This document shows, one piece after another, positions 29,727 to 38,728 of a DNA stretch of 64,000 nucleotides. Below the pieces are notes generated by a model, which was not told the origin of the DNA, ran no database searches, and was given only the letters and a program-made list of their open reading frames with translations. How positions within the stretch are numbered: the stretch's first letter is position 1; every line of letters starts with the position of its first letter. The stretch covers positions 186,001-250,000 of the forward strand of contig JABLUY010000015.1 of the NCBI GenBank assembly GCA_013306675.1, given 5' to 3'. This DNA comes from Thraustochytrium sp. TN22 (lineage: Eukaryota; Sar; Bigyra; Thraustochytrida; Thraustochytriidae). A program made the position numbers and the translations under genes.

Positions 29727-32700
29727 TTATGTTGAAAACGAAGAGGGAAGGACAGCAAAGACTGAGGAGGCACGCGAGACATCCTGAGTGGAGAAGATGT
29801 CGAGGAAGTCGTGGAAGGCGACGGTGGACGTGGAGGTGGGGCAGACGATGCCGACGATTTGGTCTCGCAGCGCTTGCGGAAAGTCCGAGTTAGCCTCAGC
29901 GAGGCAAGCAGCGAAGTCGGCACGAGAGACGTGGGCCGTGTTATCCGGGTCGTAGGATGCAAAGTGGCGCAGCAAGGCCGGGCGACGGCGCGCATAGGCA
30001 GCGTTGAAGGCGCGCATGAGGCGACGCAGTTTATCGGCCAGGTCTTCTGCGGCCTGCGCAGCCTCGACGACGGCCTGGTACTGCAGCACGTTGGATTCGT
30101 TGTTGCGGTCATCTTCGTCGAGGTCCGGAACCTCGCCGGAGACTACGGCCGCCAGAAGCTCACCGTAGTCAATGAGGCCGTTGCCGCTTTTGTCAAAGAT
30201 GCGCATGAGCGCAGCCTTGTCGCGGTCGTTGTTGAGGTAGATGTCGAAGCGGCGCAGCATGCTGCGGAACTCGTCCCATGAGACATTGCCGGATGCATTG
30301 AGATCGATCTCCTTGAACTTTGCGAGGATGTTCGCGTTGGTCTGGCGCAGGTTGGCCAGCTTTTGGAAGAGCACAGAGGTGGCTACCTCAAGCGAGCCGG
30401 TCGGTGTAGGCGAGGCGAGGCTGACTGCGCTGCTGGCGGCGCCGGCAGCGTTTGCATGGGCGACGCTGTAGAGCGGCTTGGCCTTGCGCAGGGCTGCGGC
30501 GAACTCGTGGTAGTAGATGCGACCGTCGCCGTCGCGGTCGTAGTGGCGCACGAGGGTGAGGCGTTCGTGCTCGGTGAGCTGCTCCCCGATGAGCCCAAAG
30601 TCGAGCGCCCATTTGGCGACGAGCTCGCCGAGCTGCGTGGGATGGATGAAGCCCTTGCCATCGCGGTCAATGACGCGAAAAGCCTCGGTCACATTGACAT
30701 GGTTCTCAGCGAGGACCTCGGCGAGCATGGACGCGATGACTTCAACGTTGCTCTGCGGGAAGAGGTCCGGGTGCTCTGACATGAGGTCAAGAGTGTTCTT
30801 GTCGGCGCTGATGATCTCGAATTCCTGCGTGCGAGCGCCAGTCTGCGGAAACATGAACTGAATGCGGGCGCCAACGTAAAAGTCGGATGAGCGCAGGTAG
30901 CGTGAGGTGAAGTTGCTCTCGTTGGATGCAACGGCCTTGTCCTGCATGACTTGCTCGACGAACTCCTTGTAGTCAATGGCCTGGTCGCCGGAGTGGTCGT
31001 ACATGTTGAAGAGGCCGGACAGGTCTTCGTCCGAAAAGGCGGCCGGGAGGATCCCGATGGAGCGCAGCCCAATGCGGAAGTCATCAAAGGAGATTCGGCC
31101 GTGCTCGTCGGTGCCAAACTTGCGAAATGCGCGCAGCAGGCCGTACGGCCCGCCCACCATGCGGGACTGGATCTTGTCGAGGATCGTGTCCTTGAGTGCC
31201 TGCTGCTGCGCCGTGTGCTTGCGTTCCTTCTCCAGGACTGGCTTTTTGTAGCGACCGCGCGCAAGAAACTTGCCGCCAACCACACCCGTGTTGGGGATGG
31301 GCGGCTCGTAAATGGCGCAGGTGTCATCGTCCATGTAGTAGCTGATGAGAAACTTCCGTCCCTGGTCTTCCGGGCGCGTCTCGATGAAGCGCGCGGAGAA
31401 CTTGAGGACCTTGCCCGTGTTGTTCAGGTAGCGATGCAGGTCTTGCGTGACAGCCTTGGGGATGAGGTTGATGCAGTTCGCTAGCGAGTCCGCCTCGGAG
31501 CCCCAGCCGTTGTATGGCGGAATGACCTTGGTAATGACCTTCTCCGGCGGCTCCTGAACGTCGACGATGGGCTGCGTGAGGCCAAGCATGCGCTCAAAGT
31601 ATCCGCGCGTGTACTCGTTGAGGCACTCAAGGAGGAGGAGCCGGTGCCCATTGCAGACCAAGTAGCTCCCGCACACCAGATCTGCGGGCTGCACAAAGCC
31701 GCGCGCGGGCGCGTCCTTGTCCTTGGGCAGCTTGGCCCGCTTCATGAGGGTCGACGCCGTACCCTTGGCGTAGATGGCCACCGTGTCGTCCTCCAGATAG
31801 TAGTTGAGCTGGTAAAAGTGCTTCTCGCCGTACAGTCGTGCTGTGTCGTCCCAGACACAGGTGAGGCGCAGCACACCCTTCGCATCCTGCAAAGAGCGCG
31901 CCGGCCCGGTGCCGACGGTACCCCCACCGACACTCGCGGCGCCGCCCAGGGATGGAAGGATGGTGTTCTTCGCGCCGAGGCCGGAGCGCGCAAGCATGGA
32001 CCTGTGCGGGTCTTCCGGGTACGGCTCTGGCACGCCGGCATCCACACCGCGCTCCGCCAGCCACAGTCTGGTTCGCGCGTCTACATCGACAACGTGGTAG
32101 CGCACGCCGTAGAGCGCGAAGTCCTGGCCAGCGTGAAGCTGGGCCGGGTCAAACGGCGAGCCGTCCTCGAGTGTGAGCGCCATGCGCTTGAGGAGGACAC
32201 CCTGCGGCAAGCCGGAGTTCTCCTCCTTGGGCTCGCGAATGGCGACCTCTTCGCTCTCCAGGTAGTAGAGGAGCACACAACGCCTGATGCGGAAAGTCTC
32301 GAGCGCGCTTTCCGTGACAGGCTCGCGAAAGAACATGAAGAACCTGAGGACGTCCTTGTCATGCTTGAGCCAAGATGGCTCGAGACGCAGCGCAGGTGCA
32401 GACTTGCAAGCCGCTAGCGCGCGCCTGCCCGTGGGCGTCGCTGAGAGGCTCTTGAGCTCCCGCTTGATGGCAAGCTGGCTCTCGATGGTCTGGAACTTCG
32501 TCAGGAGCGCGTCGCGATGCTCCTCGAGCTCCTGCACGCTAGCGTCCGGCACAGGCACCGAGGCGAGCTCAGCCAGTCTCGGCTTGCCACGCATCAACTT
32601 CGCGTCGGCCTGCGCCTGCAGCACAGCGTTACTCCGTCGTGCGTGACCCAAGGGGTTCTTGCCGTCCTTGCTCGGCGGCCGCAGGCCAGGCACAGCCGGC

Positions 32701-32816
32701 ACCTTGCCGATGGTCATGGCCCTTTGCAGCTGTCTCGTCCGGTCCTCCTCATCCTGCAGCGCCTGTTGCGGCGCCGTGCCCGTCACCATGCCCTGCGAGC
32801 TCTGCGAGCTGGCCAT
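29727..32816 (-). CDS. RIB72/EFHC-like flagellar doublet-microtubule protein with extra EF-hands
   Basis: 1,029 residues, ATG in a good context (GAGGATGGCC). DM10 domains lie at about 154-255, 311-412 and 467-690. DM10 is the hallmark of EFHC1/EFHC2/RIB72, inner proteins of ciliary doublet microtubules. DM10-3 starts like the family (GKVLKFSARF..YYMDDDTCAIYEPP..GGKFLARGRYKKP). It is then interrupted at about 529-627 by a segment with two EF-hand-like motifs, and resumes with RYLRSSDFYVGARIQF. Further EF loops begin at D717, D760 (DRDGDGRIYYHE, fully canonical), D838 and D875, with a degenerate one at D956. Known members are about 640 residues with one or two C-terminal EF-hands, so this is considerably enlarged. 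Expected role: calcium-responsive stabilisation of flagellar doublets in motile zoospores. The family call is firm; orthology to RIB72 rather than to another DM10 protein is less so. Confidence 0.93.
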   Translation of the reverse strand: MASSQSSQGMVTGTAPQQALQDEEDRTRQLQRAMTIGKVPAVPGLRPPSKDGKNPLGHARRSNAVLQAQADAKLMRGKPRLAELASVPVPDASVQELEEHRDALLTKFQTIESQLAIKRELKSLSATPTGRRALAACKSAPALRLEPSWLKHDKDVLRFFMFFREPVTESALETFRIRRCVLLYYLESEEVAIREPKEENSGLPQGVLLKRMALTLEDGSPFDPAQLHAGQDFALYGVRYHVVDVDARTRLWLAERGVDAGVPEPYPEDPHRSMLARSGLGAKNTILPSLGGAASVGGGTVGTGPARSLQDAKGVLRLTCVWDDTARLYGEKHFYQLNYYLEDDTVAIYAKGTASTLMKRAKLPKDKDAPARGFVQPADLVCGSYLVCNGHRLLLLECLNEYTRGYFERMLGLTQPIVDVQEPPEKVITKVIPPYNGWGSEADSLANCINLIPKAVTQDLHRYLNNTGKVLKFSARFIETRPEDQGRKFLISYYMDDDTCAIYEPPIPNTGVVGGKFLARGRYKKPVLEKERKHTAQQQALKDTILDKIQSRMVGGPYGLLRAFRKFGTDEHGRISFDDFRIGLRSIGILPAAFSDEDLSGLFNMYDHSGDQAIDYKEFVEQVMQDKAVASNESNFTSRYLRSSDFYVGARIQFMFPQTGARTQEFEIISADKNTLDLMSEHPDLFPQSNVEVIASMLAEVLAENHVNVTEAFRVIDRDGKGFIHPTQLGELVAKWALDFGLIGEQLTEHERLTLVRHYDRDGDGRIYYHEFAAALRKAKPLYSVAHANAAGAASSAVSLASPTPTGSLEVATSVLFQKLANLRQTNANILAKFKEIDLNASGNVSWDEFRSMLRRFDIYLNNDRDKAALMRIFDKSGNGLIDYGELLAAVVSGEVPDLDEDDRNNESNVLQYQAVVEAAQAAEDLADKLRRLMRAFNAAYARRRPALLRHFASYDPDNTAHVSRADFAACLAEANSDFPQALRDQIVGIVCPTSTSTVAFHDFLDIFSTQDVSRASSVFAVLPSSFST

Positions 32817-33403
32817 CCTCTTTTCTCGCGCTCGAGACCTCGAGTACCAGGCTAGCTTAGAGCTAGAGCTCAGGTCCGGGTCCGCGTCGCTTTGGTGCGC
32901 TCGGTCCGCGCTTGCGCACGCGTGCCTGCGCTACGCTGCACTCCTGCGTGCGCGCGCGGGTGCGCTCGCACGCAGGCAGGCAGGCAGGCGACCGACTGAG
33001 CAAGCAAGCGACCAGGCAAGCTTGCTCGCTTGCAAGCTTGCTAGCGTGCCCGTCCGGCGCCCCGAGGCGGCGTCCGAGTCCGTGGCAGCTCCTTTTTGGT
33101 CGGAGCTCTCCGAGTCCGGCTAACCTGTAGGCAGGCGTCGACCGCCGGACCGTCAACGGTCATGGAAACGGGATTACGGGGAACACTTGGATGTGAAAAG
33201 TTCACTGTCAGTGATGCCATGTGCCACGCCGTGTCGGTGGCGCTCGTGGACGTTACAACTTGAAGAAGGGCCCGCTTGCGGGCGTCAACAAGGAGGAGTT
33301 TTGCAAAAGAGGAGTAACTATCAGTACGGTAGTGACGCGGCCCCGGCGCTCTTCTTGCCAGCCGCGTGTTCACTTTGCAACCTCGCTTTCTCACCCGGAA
33401 TGA
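32817..33403. other. Intergenic: upstream of RIB72-like gene, downstream of SH3 gene
   Basis: No gene seen. Contains a (CAGG)n tract at about 32973-32990 and a perfect 13-base palindrome at 33202-33214. As the upstream region of a minus-strand gene it should hold the RIB72-like promoter. Confidence 0.5.
33202..33214. promoter_or_regulatory. Palindrome TCACTGTCAGTGA
   Basis: Perfect inverted repeat with a single central base, 386 bases upstream of the RIB72-like ATG. It is the fullest copy of a motif found in many intergenic regions here and has the form of a dimeric DNA-binding-protein site. The regulatory role is inferred. Confidence 0.3.
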
Positions 33404-34524
33404 TCATGAGGATGCAGAGACGGCGGACCCGTTCTCAGGGCCAGTGCCAGAGTACAGGCCGGAGAGGCGATCGGCGAGAGTCTTGCGATCAGTTTGGATC
33501 TGCTGCTTGAGCTGCTGCTTGAGAGAATTGACCTGCGCGTCGATGCTGGCCACCTTGCTGAGAATGTCTTGGTTCTTGTCTTGCGCATTGGATAGCGCGC
33601 TGGCCACGCCGTCGAGGGAGCTCTCAAAGGCGCCGAACTCCTCTTCACGCTCGCGCATGATCTTGTCGAACCACGCGTCGTGCTGCGCGAAGAGCTGGGT
33701 AAGGTCAACTCCAGCGTCGCCCGCATCGCCGCCGCCCATGCGGCGGCTGTCTTGCTGCGGTAGTTGCTGTTGGAAGGGCTGCAGCTGCTGGTTGTGCGGG
33801 CCATGGGCATCAGCGTCGCCACCATAGTGCGTCGGGGTAAAACTCGGCCCGCCACCATGGTGGCCCAGATCAAGGGTTGCATCCGTGGCCTCAAGTGTCT
33901 CGAGCAGGTGCTGCGGGAGGCGCGGGTCGGAGAGCCGCCGAATCGGCCCGAGCCGCGAGGACTGCGTGGGTGAGCTCTCGCGTGGGCTGCCAAGCTGCCT
34001 GGGCCGGTTCGAGGACGAGGACCCGCCGTGGTCTGAGCCGGCTGTCGGCGGCCGCCGCTGCTGGGGCGGCTGCTGCCGCTGGCCTCCTGGCGTTGCTGTT
34101 GCTGTTGTTCTTGTAGCGGTGGGCGAAAACGGTGCCTGCGAGGCGCCGTTGCTGTGGCCGCCGCCATGGTGGTCTTCCACCTTGACAATGTAATCTGCAG
34201 GGTTAGAAACGCGCGCGCGCGCGCGCGGAGAGAGAGACAGAGAGAGGCACGGTCAGCAAAACGAACTTGTTGCATGCGCTTGCGCTTTTGATTGATCGCG
34301 AAGCAACTGAACTTACTGGTGGGCACGTAGCCCTTACGCAACGGTGGCGCGAGGGTCCGAACGCGATTCCACCCGCTCTGGGAGAGCCTCTCGGCCGTGA
34401 GCTCCTCGCCCGCGGCTACGTCGACATCGTCCGGGTCGAGCTCCACCAGGGCGCCCTTACCCACGGAGATCTCGCCCTCGCCGGCCGCCTTGAACTCGTA
34501 CTTGAGCTTGTACACCGGCGCCAT
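33404..34524 (-). CDS. SH3-domain and coiled-coil protein (two exons)
   Basis: Exon 1 is 34524-34317 and exon 2 is 34194-33404; joined they give 999 bases, 332 residues. Exon 1 encodes most of an SH3 domain (VYKLKYEFKAAGEGEISVGKG, then GWNRVR and KGYVPT). Splicing restores the classic final strand GYVPTNYIVKVE, which strongly supports the junction. The middle (about 80-230) is Gln/Pro/Ser-rich and probably disordered. The C-terminus (about 243-325) is a charged coiled coil (WFDKIMREREEEFGAFESS, SLKQQLKQQIQ). SH3 domains bind proline-rich ligands, so an adaptor role in cytoskeleton or membrane traffic is plausible, but no specific family is recognised. It is divergent to the cyclase-family gene, whose start lies 472 bases away. 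Confidence 0.85.
34195..34316 (-). other. Spliceosomal intron of SH3 gene
   Basis: 122-base GT-AG intron. The donor reads ACCA|GTAAGT and the acceptor CCCTGCAG|ATTAC. It contains a (GC)n run next to a purine-rich GA tract at about 34209-34245. It splits a codon after its first base and removal rejoins an intact SH3 strand. It is the only intron established in this window. Confidence 0.88.
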
Positions 34525-34996
34525 GCTGGCACAGGAGCTCCACGCCCACTGCTGGCCGCCCCTTTTTGCGTTTACCTACGCGAAGCGCTGGGTTTGGGCG
34601 GAGCGGCGCCCGAAGGTGCGCGACGCTGGCGCCGCGCGCACGCGCGCGCTCGCGCGAGGCAGACGCAGCGCAGAGCGCGTCGGACTCGCTGGCAGCCTGA
34701 CCACAGCCGGGCGGTCGTTGGCGATTTGATTGATGTCAGAGAATCTGTGTCGATCGGGCGATGCCAGGCAGGCAGGCAGGCAGGCAGGCAGGCAAGCAGG
34801 CAGGCAGGCGCTTTGGAGTGGAGTTGCTTGGCCTCGATCGGTAGACTCGCCTGCAGAGGCCGGCGGAGCGCGCGCGCGAGGCGGGGAAAGGCGGCGGCCG
34901 AGGCGGCGAGGCGGAGAGCGGCGGCGGGCAGGCGCTGCGACTTGCTTTTGTTCTCTCTCTCTCTCTCTCTGTGTGTGTCTCTCCACGGCCAGGCTC
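34525..34996. other. Divergent promoter region with CAGG and CT microsatellites
   Basis: Lies between the divergent SH3 and cyclase-family genes. Contains (CAGG)n at about 34765-34810 and (CT)n/(GT)n at about 34951-34982, directly before the cyclase ATG. The cyclase frame is open upstream to 34730, but the added sequence is repeat-derived (GRQAGRQAG) and was not included. Confidence 0.55.
34765..34810. repeat. (CAGG)n microsatellite
   Basis: About eleven tandem CAGG units with one CAAG variant, in the divergent promoter region. The same tetramer recurs at about 32973, 40200 and 43072. Confidence 0.9.
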
Positions 34997-36136
34997 ATGG
35001 GCGGCTTCTTGCTGGAGTCTGGCAGCACGGCGGGCGACGGCGTGCTGGTGCGCGTGGGCAGCGAAGAGCCCAGCGCAGGCGGACGGCAGGTGAGCGCGTG
35101 GATCGACGTGTGTCACCCAGTGCGGCCGTACGAGGGTCGCGAGGGGCAGCTGGAGGCGTTTGGGCTGCCCGAGGCGGTGGCCGTGCCGGTACGCTTCGGC
35201 GATGTGGAGCTCGACGTGCGCGCCGGTGCGAGCGTGAACTGCCACGAGGTGACACTCTGCGCACATGGGTGCGGCACGCACACGGAGTGCGTGGGCCACG
35301 TCACGGAGCAGCGCGTCTGGGTGACCTCGTGCGGCGTGCCGGTGCTGGCCAGTGCCGTTCTGGTGTCGGTGCGAGCCCGTCCTGCGCGCGAGGAGGATCT
35401 CGAGGACGCCATGGAGGTGGGCGACCGCATCATCACGCGCAGCATCTTGGAGACGGCCGTATGCGCGCAGCTGAGCACCTTTAGCGGGCAGCGGCAGCTG
35501 GACGCGCTTTGTGTGCGCGCGCTCGGCACGTACAGCCGTGACCTGCACCGTGCGCGGAAGTACACCGGCACGAACCCGCCGTACTTTACACGCGGCGCTG
35601 CCCGCTACATGCTGGAGCTCGGTGTCCGGCACCTGCTCGTGGACCTGCCCTCCGTGGACCGCGAGGAGAGTGGGCCGCTGATGCCCATCCACTGCATGTT
35701 CTTCGGGCTGGAGCCCGGATGCCGCGACGCGCAAACGGCGATTCGGCCGCGCGCCACCATTACGGAGAGCTGTAACTTTCACCACGGCGCGCCGGACGGC
35801 GAGTACGTATTGTCTCTGCAGGTAGCTCCGATTGAGATGGATGCTGCGCCGTCTCGACCTCGGCTTCTCCCGTTGCGGGAGACCGCGGCATCCTCGTGGT
35901 TTGGCAGCAAGGCTACGAACCGCAGCAGCAGCAGCAGCAGCAGCAAATTTGCTCCTTGGGCTGCTGCTCTCTCTGTTGCCTGCGCACTCGCGTCCATCGG
36001 AGCGTGGGTGATGCTGCGTGGCCATGGACCGGGTGCTAGTGCCACCTCGGACTCGTCTACCGCCGGCAATGGTTCAACCTCATCTACCATGTTGTCATCG
36101 TCCCGATGGCAAGCACCACGTGGCAGCTTCCGCTGA
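34997..36136 (+). CDS. Cyclase / kynurenine-formamidase family protein with C-terminal membrane anchor
   Basis: 379 residues from the ATG at 34997. The metal-binding signature is H90-G-C-G-T-H95-T-E97-C-V-G-H101, matching the 'HGNGTHTECVGH' variant I recall from bacterial cyclase-family (PF04199) proteins rather than the usual HxGTHxDxPxH. A second family motif is LVDLPSVDR (215-222, family LxGIDTPSVD). Relatives hydrolyse N-formylkynurenine or other amide/lactone substrates using a divalent metal; the substrate here is unknown. After the catalytic domain (about 1-285) come a poly-Ser stretch encoded by a (CAG)n run and a hydrophobic helix (about 318-341), followed by a short Ser/Thr-rich tail. 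This suggests membrane attachment with a small tail, which is unusual for this soluble family. The bacterial-type motif raises the possibility of past transfer from bacteria. Confidence 0.82.
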   Translation: MGGFLLESGSTAGDGVLVRVGSEEPSAGGRQVSAWIDVCHPVRPYEGREGQLEAFGLPEAVAVPVRFGDVELDVRAGASVNCHEVTLCAHGCGTHTECVGHVTEQRVWVTSCGVPVLASAVLVSVRARPAREEDLEDAMEVGDRIITRSILETAVCAQLSTFSGQRQLDALCVRALGTYSRDLHRARKYTGTNPPYFTRGAARYMLELGVRHLLVDLPSVDREESGPLMPIHCMFFGLEPGCRDAQTAIRPRATITESCNFHHGAPDGEYVLSLQVAPIEMDAAPSRPRLLPLRETAASSWFGSKATNRSSSSSSSKFAPWAAALSVACALASIGAWVMLRGHGPGASATSDSSTAGNGSTSSTMLSSSRWQAPRGSFR

Positions 36137-36312
36137 AGCGGAGCAGGCTGGCGCGCCGCGAGGTGGGGAATGTAGCAGTTGACTAAAAGTTTTTGAATCG
36201 ATCGAGGAATGTGCAGCTAACGTAGGGGCGAATTACAGGGTTGCTTGCGCGCAATGGGCGTAGGTGTGACACTAACGAGCAGGATTGTCTTGTCTGATGG
36301 TCACGTCAGAGT

Positions 36313-37425
36313 TCAGAGCGCCAGGGCGGCGACGGCGCTGGCCAGGAGTGCCGAGGCGGCCACCGAGGCTGCGCCCGAGGGCACCTCGGTCGAGGTGCCG
36401 CCGTTGCCGGCAATCGTGGTGGGCGAGCTCGTGGCGTCCGCGGCCGTGGGCGAGGCGGTGGTGGGGCTCGCGGTCTCGCCGGCGGCAGTGGGCGCCGCGG
36501 TGTCCGGAGCGGCAGTCGGGTCCGCGGTCGGAGTCGCGGTCTCCGAGGCCTCCGTGGGCGTCGCGGTGGGCTCAGCCGTCGAGGCCGTCGGGGACGCGGT
36601 CTCCACCTCATAGGGATCGAGGGCATCCTGGCAAAAGCCCCACTCGTAGACCTTATCGTCGTTCTCCTTGTTCGGGTTGTAGCCGACAGAGTCGCCGTCG
36701 CCGAGGAAGCACCAGTAGGCCTGGTACTCCTCAGGGATGTCAGAGAAGTTGAGACCGGCGGTGTGCGGCGGGTACTCCTCAAAGGAGAGGCAGGAGTTCT
36801 TGACGCCAAAGTTGTTCGCGCCAGTGCCGTCGTTGTAGTTCCACTCACCGGCGCAGGCGTAGCCGTTCACGTTCTTGTCTTCATCGGTCTTGCTGAAGCC
36901 GATGATGCTCGTGTAGCGGATGCCGGACACATCCTCGCCTTCCTGCTGGCAATAGGCCCACTGATCGTACTTGGTCTGGCTGACGCCGTCCTTGGCGTTG
37001 TAGATGGCCAGGCCCTTGTTACTCGAGCTGGCGCCGCCATCATTCACTTCGCCGATGAAGCAGAAGGCCGAAGTGTTGGAGAAGGCGGTAGGGTCAAAGG
37101 ACGAATCACTGAGGTCGGCGCGCGGCACCGAGTCGTCGGCGTTGTCGCCGGCGTCAACGAGCACGCAGCCCTCAACGTTGACGGTGCCGTCGTTGTCCTT
37201 GATCTGCCACGAGTTGACCGTGCCGGTTTGGAACGTGCAGTTGCCGGCATCGAGGCCGGAAGGGCCGCCACTTGCGACGTACGTCGCCGCGCTCAGCACG
37301 ACCTCCTCCTGCTCGGCGTACGAGGAGTACTTGTCGGTCGTCTGGTCCTCAATCGTCATGCCCTGCGATCCGGACGCCAGCGCGAGGACGGCGACCAGGG
37401 CCAGCTGCGCGGCGGAGCTCTTCAT
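36313..37425 (-). CDS. Secreted Thr/Pro-rich protein with GPI-anchor-type C-terminus
   Basis: 370 residues. Residues 1-22 are a signal peptide (MKSSAAQLALVAVLALASGSQG). The mature domain (about 23-275) is acidic, aromatic and rich in paired cysteines (GNCTF, VEGCVL, AFCFIG, WAYCQQ, YACAGEW, NSCLSF, YWCFLGDG, WGFCQDA), with N-glycosylation sequons. A stalk follows (about 277-335) with repeated SPTA/TPTE/DPTA units typical of O-glycosylated mucin-like linkers. The protein ends in a small-residue hydrophobic tail (SGAASVAASALLASAVAALAL), the pattern of a GPI-attachment signal. The domain family was not recognised. It is probably a cell-surface glycoprotein. It is convergent with the cyclase-family gene, with 176 bases between stops. 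Confidence 0.85.
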   Translation of the reverse strand: MKSSAAQLALVAVLALASGSQGMTIEDQTTDKYSSYAEQEEVVLSAATYVASGGPSGLDAGNCTFQTGTVNSWQIKDNDGTVNVEGCVLVDAGDNADDSVPRADLSDSSFDPTAFSNTSAFCFIGEVNDGGASSSNKGLAIYNAKDGVSQTKYDQWAYCQQEGEDVSGIRYTSIIGFSKTDEDKNVNGYACAGEWNYNDGTGANNFGVKNSCLSFEEYPPHTAGLNFSDIPEEYQAYWCFLGDGDSVGYNPNKENDDKVYEWGFCQDALDPYEVETASPTASTAEPTATPTEASETATPTADPTAAPDTAAPTAAGETASPTTASPTAADATSSPTTIAGNGGTSTEVPSGAASVAASALLASAVAALAL

Positions 37426-37530
37426 CTTGCTGCTGCTCGTGCTGGTCCTCCTACTGGCTGCTGCTGCTGCTGCCGCTGCTGCTCGACGAGCCTGACGCTG
37501 CCGCCGCTGCTCTCGCTGCCGCTGCCGCTG

Positions 37531-37577
37531 CTCGCTCGCTCGATCGCTCGATCGCTCGCTCGCTCGCTCGATCGATG
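37531..37577. repeat. (CTCG)n/(ATCG)n microsatellite
   Basis: Interrupted tetramer array of CTCG and ATCG units, about 100 bases upstream of the secreted-protein ATG. Confidence 0.85.
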
Positions 37578-38670
37578 GGTTGATCCTGTTGAAGTGGGTT
37601 TGCTGCTGCGGCTGCCGCGGCCTTGACGGCCCGCCATTGCTCGCCTCCCCTCCCAGGCATCCGGGTTAGCACCCCCCGCCCTCCTTCCTGCGTTCCCGCT
37701 CCCATCGCGGAGCTGTGGGCGTTCCCCTCCCCCCGACGCGCGCTTCCTGTCCCTCCCCGCCACTGGCGATAGCCGGCCATGATGGCGGCTCCGTGATGGC
37801 GCCTAGGTCGGCGCCTCTGCGCGTCGCCGTCTTGGACTCGCCCCAGGTGTCCAGCGCGCCGCCCTGCCGCCCCCCCCGGCGCCGCGGCCCGCAGCGCCCG
37901 CAGCTGCCTGTCTCGGCGCTGGAGCCGGCTTCTGTGTCGAGTCAAGTCGGTCTCGTCTCGCGGCGCGCCGCCGCCGCCGCTGTGCTTGGCGCCACGGGCG
38001 CTGCCGCGCTGCGGCCAGCTGCAATGCGGCTGGGGAGTCGCGGGGCGGCTATGCCGCTGCGGCCACGCGACGGCGCGGCTGCGCTCCGTCGCGCGACCGC
38101 CCGCCCTGTCGTCATCGCCGCCGCGCCGTTGCTCGTCCAGGTCTTCAGCAGCGCCGGCCCCGTGCCGCGCATCCCGCTCGTGACGCGAGCTGAGAAAAAC
38201 AGGACGAGTGAGTCTCCGATTCTCCGATCCCGCCAGCCAGGCCAGGCTGCGTGCAGGCGAGCGTCAAGTTGCCTGCCGTGGTGGACGACGAGAGCCACGA
38301 CCGTACGTCGGAGCTGCCGCCTCAGCTCTGGCTGTGAGCTGGCTGTGAGTGAGCTGACGCGAGCAGACAGAGCCTCAGTGCTGTGGCTGGCTGGCAGAAT
38401 CCATCTTCAAGACTTCAACCAAGTTGGTGCGCTGCGCCTCGGCGGCCTCGCCGCTCGTGGCCAACTTGAAGATGCCCAGAGGCTTCTAACTCATCACTGT
38501 CACTCATCAGGCTGTGTCAGCAAGGAGGTCGCTCGCTCGCTAGCTCGCTCGCTCGCTCGCTCCGCCGCCGCAGGCTCGCTGGCCTCCTTGCCGCAGCGCT
38601 CGTGCGCGCTCCAAGTCCGAGTCGCAGCCGCGCCGCGAGAACCCGGAAGACCGGCCGCGGGCTGCTCAGC

Positions 38671-38728
38671 CTGGCTGACTGGCTGGCTGGCCGGCTGGCC
38701 GGCTGGCCGGCTGGCCGGCTGGCTGGTT
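38671..38728. repeat. (GGCT)n/(GGCC)n array
   Basis: Tandem GGCTGGCC octamers with flanking GGCT units. A second (GGCT)n run lies at 38759-38781, and a related (CTCG)n run at 38529-38562. Confidence 0.85.

Noticed and set aside
34765-34810. CRISPR-like or other functional direct-repeat array
   Set aside because: Units are uniform tetramers without spacers, i.e. a simple microsatellite.
34730-34996. Extended start of the cyclase-family protein
   Set aside because: The extra residues come from the CAGG and CT microsatellites (GRQAGRQAG, SLSLSLC) and do not resemble the family.
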